Below, piece by piece: positions 1-12,169 of a stretch of 64,000 nt of DNA. Each line of letters begins with the position of its first letter. The stretch's first letter is position 1. The stretch is from Mycocentrospora acerina. Taxonomy: Eukaryota; Ascomycota; Dothideomycetes; Pleosporales. Under the pieces are notes generated by a model, which was given only the letters and a program-made list of their open reading frames with translations, did no database searches and was not told where the DNA came from. The DNA lies in assembly GCA_022701365.1 (NCBI GenBank), contig JAKUHH010000033.1:1-64000 (forward strand), written 5' to 3'. The position numbers and the translations under genes are program-made.

Positions 1-1903
1 CCTCCTCGCACTCCGGGGTCCATACGAATGGTATCGTAGGGCTCTGCAATGCGATAAGGGGTTTTGCAACCCGGGAAAAACCAGCAACGAATTGCCGGTA
101 GAAACCCGTAAAGCCTAGGAAGGACTTCACACCTGTAACGGTGGTGGGTCGTTCCCAGTTTTTTAAAGCTCCCACCTTTTCCGGGTTAACCTTAATGCCT
201 TTGTTGGTTAACATGTAACTGAGGTACTTCGTACGCGTAACGTGAAACTCGCTCTTCTTGATGTCCACTTGAAGGCCGGCGGCACGCAGTCTTTCCAGTA
301 CCTGCTTCACATGCCGTTCATAGGTGATAGGGTCTTCCGAATAGATTAGGATGTCGTCCAGGTAGGCAATACAGAAGTCATCCAGGAAATCGATCAACAC
401 GTCGTTCATATATCGTTGGTAGGTTGCGGGGCCGTTGCAGAGGCCGAAGGGTAGTACCTTACATTTGTACGTTCCGTAACGGGTTCGGAAGGTGGTGTAT
501 TCTTCCGAGTCTGGATCCATACGGATGCGGTTGAACGCAGAACGAATGTCAAACTTAGTGAAGATCTTAGCCTTTAAAGGGCGGGCTAAGAGCTCGTCTA
601 TGCGGGGAATTAGATAGACATCTTTGCGAGTAAGGTTGTTCAGTTTGCGATAGTCCACACAAATTCAGAGGTCCCCGTTAGCCTTCCAAACACACAAGAT
701 AGGAGATGCGAAAGGGCTCCGACTATGCTCGATCCAACCTTTTTGTAGGTTCTCTTAGATGTAGCGCTTGGTCGCTTCTAACTCTTCTACATTCTGCTTG
801 TACAACAGGCTATAGCTGTTCGGCAGGGGTTTAGTGAGTACGATCTTGTGGTCGTACGGTCAAAGGTCCGGGAGGGTTTCTGCAGCAGTCTTGCTAAAGA
901 CATCCTGGAAGGGGTGGTAACAGAGGGGTAATCAGTCCCGTACCAGGGCCGCGTTGTCAAGGTCGTCTTCCAGCCTTTTCTCATCCAGAATTCGATTGAT
1001 TTTGTAAAGGCTAGTAGTAAAGAATTCGTTTTCTTAGCGTTTTATATTAAAGTAGAAAGCGTTAGCAGAAATAAGAGCGATATAAAAAGAAGGTTTAGTA
1101 AGGACAAGTTCTGGTAGGGGTCGGATGGGTTTCGGCGTTGGGTCCCGTGCGATAGGAGGCAAGAACTTCCAACTCTTTGGGAGTCGAAGCATCCCTCGAA
1201 TCCTATGAATGGCAGTAGTCACACTGTGCCTCTCCCGATAGTCCTCCTGTTCCCATAGCTTGTCTCGTCGTGCGATATCTAAGGCGACGGTTTCGGCGGG
1301 AACTGTTTGGTTAAGGGTCATCAGGAGCGGTGGAGCGGGATCGTACACAGCAGGATAGCGGCCTGGCCAGATGATCCGGGAGTGATCCGTATCCAACCGT
1401 AGCTTGAAACGCTNAGCGGGAACTGTTTGGTTAAAGGTCATCAGGAGCGGTGGAGCAGGATCGTACACAGCAGGATAGCGGCCTGGCCAGATGATCCAGG
1501 AGTGATCCGTATCCAACCGTAGCTTGAAACGCTTCATCTATTTGATTCTAATGATGCAGTCTTGTAAGCTGAGATCTACTATTACAAACGGGCAGTTGTA
1601 GATCTTTCTTCCATCAATGATTAGATGCAAACGGATATACTAAGTCACTAGGGAAGAGATTTGGTCTTGAAACCCCTTAACAGTAACCTGAAAGGGTAGC
1701 TTTCAGATAGGAGTCTGAAGAGCTGATGAAATAGAAGTAGCAATTTTTGAATTTAAGAAAAGATAACCTTAGGCACCGGTGTTAATTAAGGAGTGTAATC
1801 AGACCCCGAGGCCCTTAGTGCAAAGAATAGAAGGAGAAAGGAAATGTGGTCCCCTAAACAAGTTCAAGAGACTAAGGTTCAATAGGTTATAACGGTTTAG
1901 GCC
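1..1903 (-). pseudogene. Retrotransposon pol remnant: aspartic protease and reverse transcriptase
   Basis: Minus-strand translation gives reverse transcriptase motifs: ICVDYRKLNNLT near 630-665, the catalytic box YLDDILIYSED near 335-370, and the following KGIKVNPEKV and FLGFTGFYRQF blocks near 100-210, in the order typical of Ty3/gypsy Pol. Further upstream, near 1740-1800, a retropepsin-like LINTGA replaces the expected active-site Asp-Thr-Gly with Asn-Thr-Gly. Frames are broken by TAG and TGA codons at places where Trp or Arg would be expected, as produced by RIP-like transitions. RNase H and integrase would lie beyond the left edge. The gag/pol boundary is only approximate. Confidence 0.82.
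1296..1533. other. 118-bp direct duplication around a single N (probable assembly join)
   Basis: Positions 1296-1413 and 1416-1533 are the same 118 bp with three differences (G in the left, A in the right), separated by one unknown base at 1414. Such a structure is what is left when two contig ends from near-identical repeat copies are abutted instead of merged. The alternative, a real tandem duplication in the protease/RT linker, is less likely because of the N. Confidence 0.8.
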
Positions 1904-3384
1904 TGGGAAGGAAGGTCCTCCCAGGCGTCTCCGTTTCCCGTCCGATCTTCGTCTTCGTCAAGATCTTCTCCCGCATCCTCCAAGCCCTCGCCTGGTTCTT
2001 CAAACTCGATCTTCCGTACTCGAGGCGAGGGACACTCACTTGAAAAGTGTCCCGGCTTACCACAGTTATAGCAGTTGCCTGGAGTCGGATCCCTTGCGGG
2101 GCCTGGAGTCTTGGATATAGGCCGAGGGGCAGGTGAAGGTTAGGGTTGAGTTTGGATACAGGGGTCTGCTTGTTGGTACAAGTTATAGTTTGTTCTTAGT
2201 AGGGACCTCCGAATCAGACCCGAATGAAGTCAACCTGGTTCGTGTGTCGTACGGATTGTGCTTCCTGTGGTTGGGACTGAGGGATAGTTCCTTCGTTCCA
2301 TATCAAACGCCGTTAGGTGTTCAACCATGAGCTCAAAGGAGTTGTTCCATTGTTGCTTGAATCCGAGGCTGGGCATCCGCAAGGTCAGTGTGATCTTTGT
2401 CTATAGGTAGTGAAACCATTCCGATTTGGGTACTTGTCCCCTAATGGCAGCACTAAGGAACCGTGCTTTAAAGGTAGGGAAGGTTTCTGTCTTGTCTATA
2501 TAGAGTTTATCAAAAGCAGCCCGGCTCTCAGCTCTCTCATTTCCCGTGACGAAATAGGACTTGAGTAGGTCAATCATATCTTCTGCAATCTCAAAACAGT
2601 CGGACAGGGTGTCGGATAGGTATCGGGGCTCCAGGTACTCCTTAGCTAGGCCAGAAGTATGTCCCCAGACTAACGCCATGCAGGCGCGCTCACTCCGATA
2701 GTGGTCCGCATTGATCTCTAATCGGTCCTGGATCAAGGCTTGCCATTGGCGAAAGGTCGGGTTGCGACCATTGTCGAGGACGTCAATGGATGGTGTTCTT
2801 TCGGATAGTTTTGTGCGTATGGTATTGTCAATTAAAATCTCAGACTAGAACCTTGGGGGTTGAGGTTGTTCTAAGGGAGTCAGTGGTGATTCGGTGCTAG
2901 GTAGGGGATGGTCCGGGGCGATTGTAGCTTGCCGTAGTTCCTGGATTTCTGCACGAAGCTGGTCCACCAGTCAAGCTAAGTCCTCCTTTCCTTGGTCCAA
3001 ATCTGGTATAGGTTCTGCACTAGTTCTCACTAGATCAGGGGATGGGGTGGGATCAGACGCCTCTGCTGTTACCCTTGAGGTTGAGCCTTGAGTACGTACT
3101 GATCTTCGAGTTGGTTCCTTTGAACCGGGGGTGATGGTGGCAGACATCAGAGTTAGGTCTGATTCTGCTAGGTTCTTGATAGTCTCCGAGTTTCTACCTT
3201 GGCGCAATCCTACGCGGCTATTCCAAAGTAATCCTGACGCAGTAGTCCAGGAAGTTCCAAACCCAAAGGCTTCAGTCGTCAGGAGATCGTGGGGATCCTG
3301 GCTGTAACGAAATGCTAGATGTAACGGTGTAGTCCGAATCGGTTCTGAATCGGATGGGGCTTGGACGTGATCTGAACAAAACAA
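1904..3384 (-). pseudogene. Retrotransposon gag remnant with CCHC zinc knuckle
   Basis: The minus-strand frame starts with Met at 3384 and carries a Ser/Thr/Pro-rich N-terminal part, a capsid-like helical part (about 2400-2740) and, near 2040-2095, a single zinc knuckle CYNCGKPGHFSSEC that matches C-x2-C-x4-H-x4-C. An acidic tail follows. The frame is interrupted by a few stops (for example near 2970, 2850 and 2400), each explicable by a single G-to-A or C-to-T change. Gag packages element RNA in cytoplasmic virus-like particles; this copy is probably non-functional as it stands. Confidence 0.75.
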
Positions 3385-3437
3385 GTAGCGATATTATTTA
3401 GAGGCCGTCACTGGCTGGGACAAGTTTTTCTGTATAA

Positions 3438-3725
3438 TGTAACGACGCAGGTTATAAGAGAGTGATCCAAATGGGGTCTGAAGTGTCCACTACTAGGCAT
3501 ATAGGAGTGCGGGGACTGGAGGGTAAACCAAAGATACTATTCTCTACACCTATAGGTCTTGTACGAAAGGATACAGAAAAACTACTCTACAAAGCTACAC
3601 AGACTACCCCCCTTATATATATCTTCCTAGGGTTATCATCCGAGGCGAGTACGAATCGGGTGGCTATCGGATGGGTGTCGGTTGACTCAGGGGTAATGAT
3701 ATGATGTGACGTTGTGAACGTTACA
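3438..3725 (-). repeat. LTR of retrotransposon copy A
   Basis: It is 288 bp long, bounded by TGTAACG and CGTTACA (a 7-bp terminal inverted repeat starting TG and ending CA). The same 288-bp unit recurs at 7302-7589 and 9550-9837, and in shorter or inverted form at 9838-9945, 11545-11830, 12170-12389 and 59470-59753. This copy has the fewest transitions. Because the element is on the minus strand, this is its 5' LTR, and the primer-binding region would lie just left of 3438. Confidence 0.92.
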
Positions 3726-4021
3726 ATAATTAGGCTTAAAATAGCATAAAGTAAGTATAGCTAAAAAGGCAGTCTTAAAGTAATAGAAAGCCTCCTTACA
3801 CTCTAAGGTCTATATAAATAGTATTATAAAGCTTTATAATATAATAAAGAGTTTTGTAACTTAAAAAAAACTAGTAATAAATTAATAGTAGAAACTTATA
3901 AAGCCTAAGAAGGACTTTATACTTATAATAGTAGTAAGTTATTCTTAGTTTTTTAAAGCTTTTACCTTTTTTAAGTTAATTTTAATACTTTTATAAGTTA
4001 ATATATATCTAAAGTACTTTG

Positions 4022-4216
4022 TGTAACGACTAAGCACGTGCACAGTCAACGTGGCTTACCTCGCTTATAGCATCTAGTCGGCAAAGTCTAGATCTAGCAC
4101 TATATATATTATACTACACATAGAATACTTGCTTAAGTATTCTTGTGCTTACCTTTTGGTATAAGTGGGGTTATTGCGTAGTATCAATAGCAAGGGCAGG
4201 GCGCCTGACCATTACA
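4022..4216. repeat. Solo LTR of a different family, nested in copy B
   Basis: A 195-bp insertion begins TGTAACGACTAAGC and ends CCATTACA, and interrupts an otherwise collinear alignment of copy B with copy A. It is flanked by the perfect 5-bp duplication CTTTG at 4017-4021 and 4217-4221. Its base composition is balanced (it keeps CpA and CpG), unlike the host sequence, so it either arrived after RIP or is too short to be a RIP target. Termini resemble those of the main family, but the interior does not. Confidence 0.85.
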
Positions 4217-7200
4217 CTTTGTATAAGTAATGTAGAACTTACTCTTCTTAATATCTACTTAAAGACTAGTAGTATATAGTCTTTTTAGTACTTGCTTTAC
4301 ATGCTATTTATAGGTAATAGGGTCTTCTAAATAGATTAAGATATTATATAAGTAGGTAATATAGAAATTATCTAAGAAGTTAATTAATATATTATTTATA
4401 TACTATTAGTAGGTTATAAGGCTGTTATAGAGGCTAAAAAGTAGTACCTTATATTTATATGTCTTATAATAAGTTTAGAAGGTAGTATACTTTTTAGAGT
4501 CTAGGTCTATACAGATACAGTTAAACACAGAATAAATATTAAACTTAGTAAAAATCTTAGCCTTTAAAAGGCAAGCTAAGAGCTTATTTATATAGAGAAT
4601 TAGAGAGATATCTTTATAAGTAAAGTTATTTAGTTTATAGTAGTCTACACAGATATAGAGGTCTCTGTTTACTTTTTGCACATATAAGATAAGAGAGGCA
4701 AAAGGGCTCTAACTATAATTAATTAAACCCCTTTAGAGGTTTTTTTAAATATAATATTTAGTAGCTTTTAGCTCTTTTATATTCTATTTATATAGAGAGC
4801 TATAACTATTTAGTAGAAGTTCTGTTAGTATAATTTTATAGTTATAAGGTTAGAAGTCTAGAAAAACTGCTGTAGCAGTTTTACTAAAGATATTTTAGAA
4901 AGAGTAGTAATAAAGTAGTAATTAGTCTTATATTAAGGCTGCATTATTAAGGTTATTTTCTATCTTTTTCTTATCTAAAATTTAATTAATTTTATAAAAG
5001 CTAGTAGTAAAGAATTTATTTTTTTAGCATTTTATTTTAAAGTAGAAAGTATTAGCAGAAATAAGAGTAATATAAAAAGAAGGTTAAGTAAAGATAGGTT
5101 CTAGTAAAGGTTAGATAGGTTTTAGTATTAGATCTTATATAATAAGAGGTAAGAACTTCTAACTCTTTAGAAGTTAAAGCATTTTTTAAAACTTATAAAT
5201 AGCAGTAGTTACACTTTACTTTTTTTAATAGTTCTCTTATTCTTATAGCTTATCTTATTATGCAATATCTAAAGTAATAGTTTTAGCAAGAACAATTTAG
5301 TTAAAGGTTATTAAGATTAGTAGGGCAGGATTATATACAGCAGGATAGCAGCTTAGCTAGATAATCTAAGAGTAATCTATATCTAACTTTAGTTTAAAAT
5401 ACTTTATCTATTTAATTCTAATAATACAGTCTTATAAGTTAAAATCTACTATTGTAAATAAGCAGTTATAGATCTTTCTTTTATTAATAATTAGATGCAA
5501 ACAGATATACTAAGTTACTAAAGATAAGATTTAGTCTTAAAACTCTTTAACAGTAACTTAAAAAGGTAGCTTTTAGATAAGAGTTTAAAGAGCTAATAAA
5601 ATAGAAGTAGTAATCTTTAAATTTAAGAAAAGATAACTTTAAGTACTAGTATTAATTAATAAGTATAATTAGACTTTAAAGCTTTTAGCATAAAGAATAA
5701 AAAGAGAAAAGAAATATAGTCTTCTAAATAAGTTTAAGAGACTAAGATTTAAAAAGTTATAACAGTTTAGGCCTAAGAAAGAAAGTCTTCTTAGGCGTCT
5801 CTATTTCTTATCTAATCTTTATCTTTATCTCTTTTTAAATCTTCTAAGTCTTTACTTAGTTCTTTAAACTAATTTTTCTGTACTTAAGGTAAAGAGCACT
5901 TACTTAAAAAGTATCTTAGCTTACTATAGTTATAGCAGTTGCCTAGAGTTAAGTCTCTTACAAAGCCTAGAGTTTTAGATATAGGCTAAAGGGTAAGTAA
6001 AAGTTAAAGTTAAGTTTAAATATAAAAGTCTACTTATTAGTATAAGTTATAGTTTATTCTTAGTAGAGACCTCTAAATTAGACTTAAATAAAATTAACTT
6101 AGTTTATATATTATACAGATTGTGCTCTCTGCAGTTAAGACTAAGAGATAGTTCTTTTATTCTATATTAAATACTATTAGGTGTTTAACTATAAGCTTAA
6201 AAGAGTTATTTTATTATTACTTAAACCTAAAGCTAGGTATCTATAAAGTTAGTATAATTTTTATCTATAAGTAGTAAAACTATTCTAATTTAAGTACTTA
6301 TCTCTTAATAGCAGTACTAAGGAACTGTACTTTAAAAGTAAAGAAGGTTTCTATTTTATCTATATAGAGTTTATTAAAAGCAGCTTAGCTCTTAACTTTT
6401 TTATTTGTTATAATAAAATAAGACTAAAGTAAGTTAATTATATTTTCTACAATCTTAAAATAGTTAGATAAAGTATTAGATAAGTATTAAAGCTCTAGGT
6501 ACTCTTTAGCTAGGCTAGAAGTATATCCTTAGACTAACACTATGTAGGTGCACTTACTCTAATAGTAGTCTATATTAATCTCTAATTAGTCTTAAATTAA
6601 GACTTACTATTAGTAAAAAGTTAAGTTGCAACTATTAATAAAGATATTAATAGATAGTATTCTTTTAGATAGTTTTGTATATATAGTATTATTAATTAAA
6701 ATCTTAGACTAAAACTTTAGAAGTTAAGGTTATTTTAAAAGAGTTAGTAGTAATTTAGTGCTAAGTAAAAGATAGTTTAAAGTTATTATAGCTTACTATA
6801 GTTCCTAAATTTCTTTATAAAGCTAGTCTACTAGTTAAGCTAAGTCTTCTTTTCTTTAGTCTAAATCTAGTATAAGTTCTGCAGTAGTTCTTACTAAATT
6901 AGAAGATAAGGTAAAATTAAATGCCTCTACTATTACTCTTAAGGTTAAGCTTTAAGTATATACTAATCTTTAAGTTAGTTCTTTTAAAATTAGAGTAATA
7001 GTAGCAGATATTAGAGTTAAGTCTAATTCTGCTAAGTTTTTAGTAGTCTCTAAGTTTCTACTTTAGTATAATCTTATGCAGCTATTCTAAAGAAATCTTA
7101 ATTTAGTTGTTTAAAAAGTTCTAAACTTAAAGGCTTTAGTTATTAAAAGATTATAAGGATTTTAGCTGTAATAAAATGCTAGATATAACAATATAGTCTA

Positions 7201-7301
7201 AATTAGTTCTAAATTAAATAGAGCTTAGATATAATCTAAACAAAATAAGTAGTAATATTATTTAGAAGCTATTACTAGCTAAGATAAGTTTTTCTATATA
7301 A

Positions 7302-7589
7302 TATAATAATATAGGTTATAAGAGAGTAATCTAAATAGGGTCTGAAGTGTCTACTACTAGGCATATAGGAGTGCTAGGACTAGAGGCTATACTAAAGATA
7401 CTATTCTCTATACCTATAGGTCTTATATAAAAGGATATAGAGAAACTACTCTATAAAGCTACACAGACTGCCCCCCTTATATATCCCTTCCTAGGGTTAC
7501 TATCTAAGGCAAGTACAAATTAGGTAGCTATTAGATAGGTGTTGGTTGACTTAGGGGTAATAATAGGATGTAACGTTGTGAACGTTACA
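7302..7589 (-). repeat. LTR of retrotransposon copy B
   Basis: This 288-bp counterpart of the LTR at 3438-3725 ends in CGTTACA; its left terminus is RIP-altered to TATAATAA. To its right, pol sequence of copy C starts without any spacer. Confidence 0.88.
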
Positions 7590-9837
7590 ACAGCAAGAAA
7601 GCAGCTTAGCTAGATAATTTCAAAGTAATCTATATTTAACTATAACTTAAAATACTTTATTTTATTAATTTTAATAATATAGTTTTATAAGCTAAAGTTT
7701 ACTATTATAAAAAGGCAGTTATAGATTTTTCTTCTATTAATAATTAGATATAATTAGATATACTACTTTACTAAAGAAGAGATTTAATTTTGAAAACTCT
7801 TAACTATAACTTAAAATAGTAGCTTTTAAATAAAAGTCTAAAGAGCTAATAAAATAGAAGTAGTAATCTTTAAATTTAAAAAAAAATACTTTAAAGTACT
7901 AGTGTTAATTAAAGAGTATAATTAGACTCTAAAGCTTTTAGTATAAAGAATAAAAAAAGAGTATAGTCTTCTAAATAGGTTAAAAAGACTAAGACTAAAA
8001 AAGTTTTAATAGTTTAAGCTTAAGAAAAATAGTCTTCCTAAGTGTCTCTGTTTTTTTATTTAATTTTTATTTTTATCTCTTTTTAAGTCTTCTAAGTCTT
8101 TACTTAGTTTTTTAAACTTAATTTTCTATACTTTAAGTAAAAAGTACTTACTTATAAAGTATTTTAGATTACTATTATTATAGTAGTTACTTAAAGTTAA
8201 GTCTTTTGTAAGGCTTAAAGTTTTAGATATAAGCTAAAAAGTAAGTAAAAGTTAAAGTTAAGTTTAGATATAAAGATTTACTTATTAGTATAAATTATAG
8301 TTTATTCTTAGTAAATACTTTTAAATTAGACTTAAATAAAATTAACTTAGTTTATATATTTTACAGATTATACTTTTTAGAGTTAAGACTAAAAGATAGT
8401 TCCTTTATTGTATATTAAATACTATTAGGTATTAAACTATTAGCTTTAACAAGTTATTTTATTATTACTTAAACTTAAAGCTAAGTATTTATAAGATTAG
8501 TCTAGTCTTTATTTATAATTAGTAAAACTATTTTAATTTAATTACTTATCTCTTAATAGCAGTGCTAAAGAACTATACATTAGAAGTAATAAAGGTTTTT
8601 ATTTTATTTATATAAAGGTTTTTAAAAGTAGATTAGCTCTTAGCTCTTTTAATTCTTAAAATAAAATAAAAACTAAATAAGTTAATTATATCTTTTATAA
8701 TTTTAAAATAGTTAAATAAAGTTTTAGATAAGTATTAAGGCTTTAACTACTCTTTAGCTAAGCTAAAAGTATATCTTTAGACTATTACTATATAAGCTTG
8801 CTTACTCTAATAGTAGTTTATATTAATCTTTAATTAGTCTTAGATTAAGGCTTACTATTAGTAAAATATTATGTTATAACTTTTATTAATAATACTAATA
8901 AATAGTGTTCTTTTTAATCTTATTATGTATTTAGTATTATTAATTAAAATCTTAGACTAAAATTTTAAAAATTAAAGTTATTTTAAAAAAGTTAGTAAGA
9001 ATTTAGTACTAAGTAGAAGATAGTCTAGAGTGATTATAGCTTACTATAGTTTCTAGATTTTTATATAAAGCTAAGCTACTAGCTAAGTTAAGTCTTTTTT
9101 TCTTTAGTCTAAATTTAGGAAATATTTTGCACTAGTTCTTTCTAAATTAAGAGATAATGTAAAATTAAACACTTCTACTACTACTTTTAAAGTTAAGCTT
9201 TAAAGATATATAAATCTTTAAGTTAGTTCTTTTAAACTTAAAGTAATAGTAGTAGATATTAAAGTTAAGTTTAATTCTGCTAAGTTTTTAGTAGTCTCTA
9301 AGTTTCTACTTTAGTATAATTTTATATAGCTATTTTAAAGTAATCTTAATATAGTAGATTAAAAAGTTCTAAACTTAAAGGCTTTAGTTATTAAGAAATT
9401 TTAAAAATCTTAGCTATAATATAATACTAGGTATAATAGTATAGTCTAAATTAGTTTTAAATTAGATAAAGCTTAGATATTATTTAAATAAAATAAGTAG
9501 TAATATTATTTAAAGGCTTTTACTAGCTAAGATATATTTTTCTATGTAATATAATAATATAAGTTTTAAAAGAGTAATCTAAATAAGGTCTAAAGTGTCT
9601 ACTATAGAGCATATAAGAGTGCTAGGACTAGAAGGTAAACTAAAGATACTATTCTTTACACCTTTAGGTCTTATATAAAAGGATATAAAAAAACTACTCT
9701 ATAAAGCTATACAGACTGCCCTTTTTATATATCTCTTTCTAGGGTTACTATCTAAGGCAAGTACAAATTAGGTGGCTATTAGATAGGTGTTAGTTGACTC
9801 AGGGGTAATGATAGGATGTGACGTTGTGAACGTTACA
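7590..9837 (-). mobile_element. RIP-decayed LTR retrotransposon copy C
   Basis: It starts abruptly at the sequence equivalent to about 1345 of copy A and runs through the protease and gag regions to an LTR at 9550-9837. It is heavily TA-converted with no coding capacity. The missing distal part is presumably displaced to the left by the insertion of copy B (with A inside it). Confidence 0.85.
9550..9837 (-). repeat. LTR of retrotransposon copy C
   Basis: This 288-bp unit ends GTGAACGTTACA and is directly followed by a piece of the same LTR in the opposite orientation. Confidence 0.85.
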
Positions 9838-9945
9838 TAGAGAATAGTATCTTTAGTTACCCTCTAGTCCTAGCACTCCTATATACCTTGCAGTAGACAC
9901 TTCAGACCCTATTCAGATCACTCTCTTATAACCTGTGTCGTTACA
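9838..9945 (+). repeat. Inverted LTR fragment next to copy C
   Basis: It reads as the reverse complement of the first ~108 bp of the LTR at 3438 and ends GTGTCGTTACA. Copy C appears to have inserted inside this LTR, which belongs to an older insertion in the opposite direction. Confidence 0.82.
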
Positions 9946-10861
9946 CTAGTTAGATAGAATAATGCAATACAATTAACAAAAACAATAATAATAAGTAGTA
10001 TATAGAAAACTAAAACTAAGCAGACACTTAGTATACTTAAAGTTCTTTATCTTTAAAATGCACTTAGTATTATGCAGGCTAGTAGGCTTATAAATACTAT
10101 GATACTTATTTCAAGATTACTTTTTAATATTAAATTTACTAGCCATCTAAACAGCGTTTATATAGTCAACTTATTAATTTAAATTAGAAAAGGTCTGTCC
10201 TATAAAAGAGAAATACTTACCTAAGCAAAGTTACTAGAAGTAGAACTATTAAGATAAAGGGGATTAGGCAGTAGTATTCCACTAGCACTAGATACAGCTT
10301 AAATAGGGATAATAATACAATTAAGATATACATCTATTACTAATTAGCATAACTAAATATCAAATAAGAAGAAGCAGAAGTAGATTAATTTTATTAATTA
10401 AATAAGAAGTATCAGAAGAGCTTATAAGAAGTTATTAAAAAGTAAAAGATTCTTAAAGTAGTAAAGGAGTAATATTTAGACCTTACTAAGGCTACCTTAC
10501 ACTTAAAGAATTTTTCTAGCACTAACTATAATAATAACTTAAATTAGACATAGAATCACAATAGAGCAAACACACCTAAACTCCTAACCTATGCTATAAT
10601 ACTGCTATACTAATACTAGTTTAAAACTACAACGTTCTAAAAAAAATAAAAAATAGGAACGTAAGGGGGAAGGTGTGTAAGGGGTTAGCAATATATAAAA
10701 TTACTGTAAGATGGTAAGGAAGTATATAATATATAAATATAAGAATAGTAGAGCAATTCGTATTGACACTCCTTAAGCTAATTAATCCTACTATTAACAC
10801 TTTCTCTATGTCACTTTGTAATAGCTTGTCTATAACATTTCTAAACTTACTTTAATAGTAG
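9946..10861. other. AT-rich RIP-like sequence without recognisable gene
   Basis: About 0.9 kb of TA-rich sequence lies between the inverted LTR and the truncated copy D. I see no open frame above 60 codons and no match to the main retroelement. It may be another decayed repeat family. Confidence 0.6.
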
Positions 10862-11830
10862 TATTTATTAGACTCTAATTAGTCTTTATTAGAAAATTAC
10901 TATTAGTAAAATATTAAATTATAGCTACTATTAAAGAAAATTATTAGACATTGTTTATTTAAGATAGTTCCCTATATAAAGTGTTCTTAATTAAAACTTT
11001 AAAAGTTAAAGTTAATCTAAAATAGGTTATAATAATTTTGTGTTTAGTTAAAAGTAGTCTACAGTAATTTTAGCTTATAAGAGTTTTTAGAATTTTATTA
11101 AACATTAAGTAACTAATTAATCTAAGTCTTTTTTTTCAGTCTAAATTAAACAAAAGGCTTTACACTTAAATTTACTAGATTAGGAGTTAGTGTAACAATA
11201 GAGATTTTTACTGCTACATTTAAAGTTAAGCATTAAGTTTATCTTAAAGTTTAAATTTAGATCCTTTAAACTTAATATTTTAAAGAGAGAAATAGTTTTT
11301 AGTTTAAATTAATTAAGTTATAAGTAGTTTTTAAGTCCTTACTTTAGGTTACTTACATAAAATATGTTTTAAAATAATTTTTTAATTTAGTAATTTAAAG
11401 AGATGTAGCTTTAATATTTTTAATTTATTAATAGTTAGTTAGATCTTAGCTATATTACTTATTAAACTTAAATTTAATCTAAATATAATTAATAGTAGTA
11501 TAAGTTAGAGACTATTACATGCAAGGCTATTTTTTTCTATATAGTATAATAAAAAAGGTTAGAAAAGAGTTACCTAAATATACTCTAGAGTGTCTAATAT
11601 AAGGCATATAGAAGTGCTAATACTAGTAGGTATACTAAAGATGTTATTCTCTTTACTTATAAGTCTTAAATTAAAAGATATAGAAAGATATTCTTTAAAC
11701 TAATATAAGCTACAACCTGATGTAACTCTTCTTAAGATTGCTATTTAAGGCAGGTATAAAATAGGTAGCTATTAGATAGGTATTAGCTAACTTAGGGTGA
11801 ATGATAGGATGTGACGTTGTGAATGTTACG
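10862..11830 (-). mobile_element. RIP-decayed retrotransposon copy D: gag part plus LTR
   Basis: Similarity to copy A starts near the equivalent of 2705 (gag N-terminal half) and continues to an LTR at about 11545-11830 ending GTGAATGTTACG. It is more diverged than copies B and C (small indels as well as transitions), consistent with being older. Confidence 0.78.
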
Positions 11831-12169
11831 ATAAGTAGGCTTATACTGGCTATTATATTTAATGATAAAGTAAGGAAAACAGCTTTACTAAAGTTTTATA
11901 AAAAAAAATAGAGATATTAATAGCAAAATAGCTACTTACTGTAAAAGCTTTAATTTAAAGGCTTACTAAAATAACATAGATTTGTTTAAAAACTCTATAT
12001 TTAACAATCCTAAATAGTAAGAACACTAATACTATTTTACTAGACCTTTAAGGTTCGAGCAAAAAGGGATTAATTTAATTAAGAAAAACATCGCCTTGTA
12101 GACTAAAATCTAAAAGGCATTATTATACTTGGTGTAGCTACTTAGATAAAATAATTTAATATAAATGAC
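11831..12169. other. AT-rich sequence, nothing recognised
   Basis: About 340 bp between copy D and the next inverted LTR remnant. No open frame or repeat boundary could be placed. Confidence 0.5.

Larger units (their letters stand above)
1..3725 (-). mobile_element. Ty3/gypsy-type LTR retrotransposon, copy A (3' end outside window)
   Basis: This is the best preserved copy of the family that fills the left 12 kb. Read on the minus strand it has a 288-bp LTR (3438-3725), a gag region with a CCHC zinc knuckle, a protease-like stretch and the reverse transcriptase; the rest of pol and the other LTR lie left of the window. Several in-frame stops and an Asp-to-Asn change at the protease active site fit G:C to A:T change, so it is probably not autonomous. 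Its right edge lies directly against pol sequence of copy B, as expected if A inserted into B. The single N at 1414 means the two halves may come from different copies. Confidence 0.9.
3726..7589 (-). mobile_element. RIP-decayed LTR retrotransposon copy B (interrupted by copy A)
   Basis: From 3740 on, the sequence aligns base for base with copy A (the pol region at 3790-4010 matches 1-210 of the window) but is saturated with transitions to TA-rich sequence; no long frame remains. Its LTR is 7302-7589. The left end stops at the LTR of copy A, so the remainder of B should lie left of the window. It carries a nested unrelated solo LTR at 4022-4216. Confidence 0.85.

Noticed and set aside
1034..1537. 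Minus-strand 167-codon frame with a doubled RFKLRLDTDHS segment as a repeat-containing protein
   Set aside because: The doubling is the 118-bp duplication around the N at 1414, and the frame is retrotransposon pol sequence.
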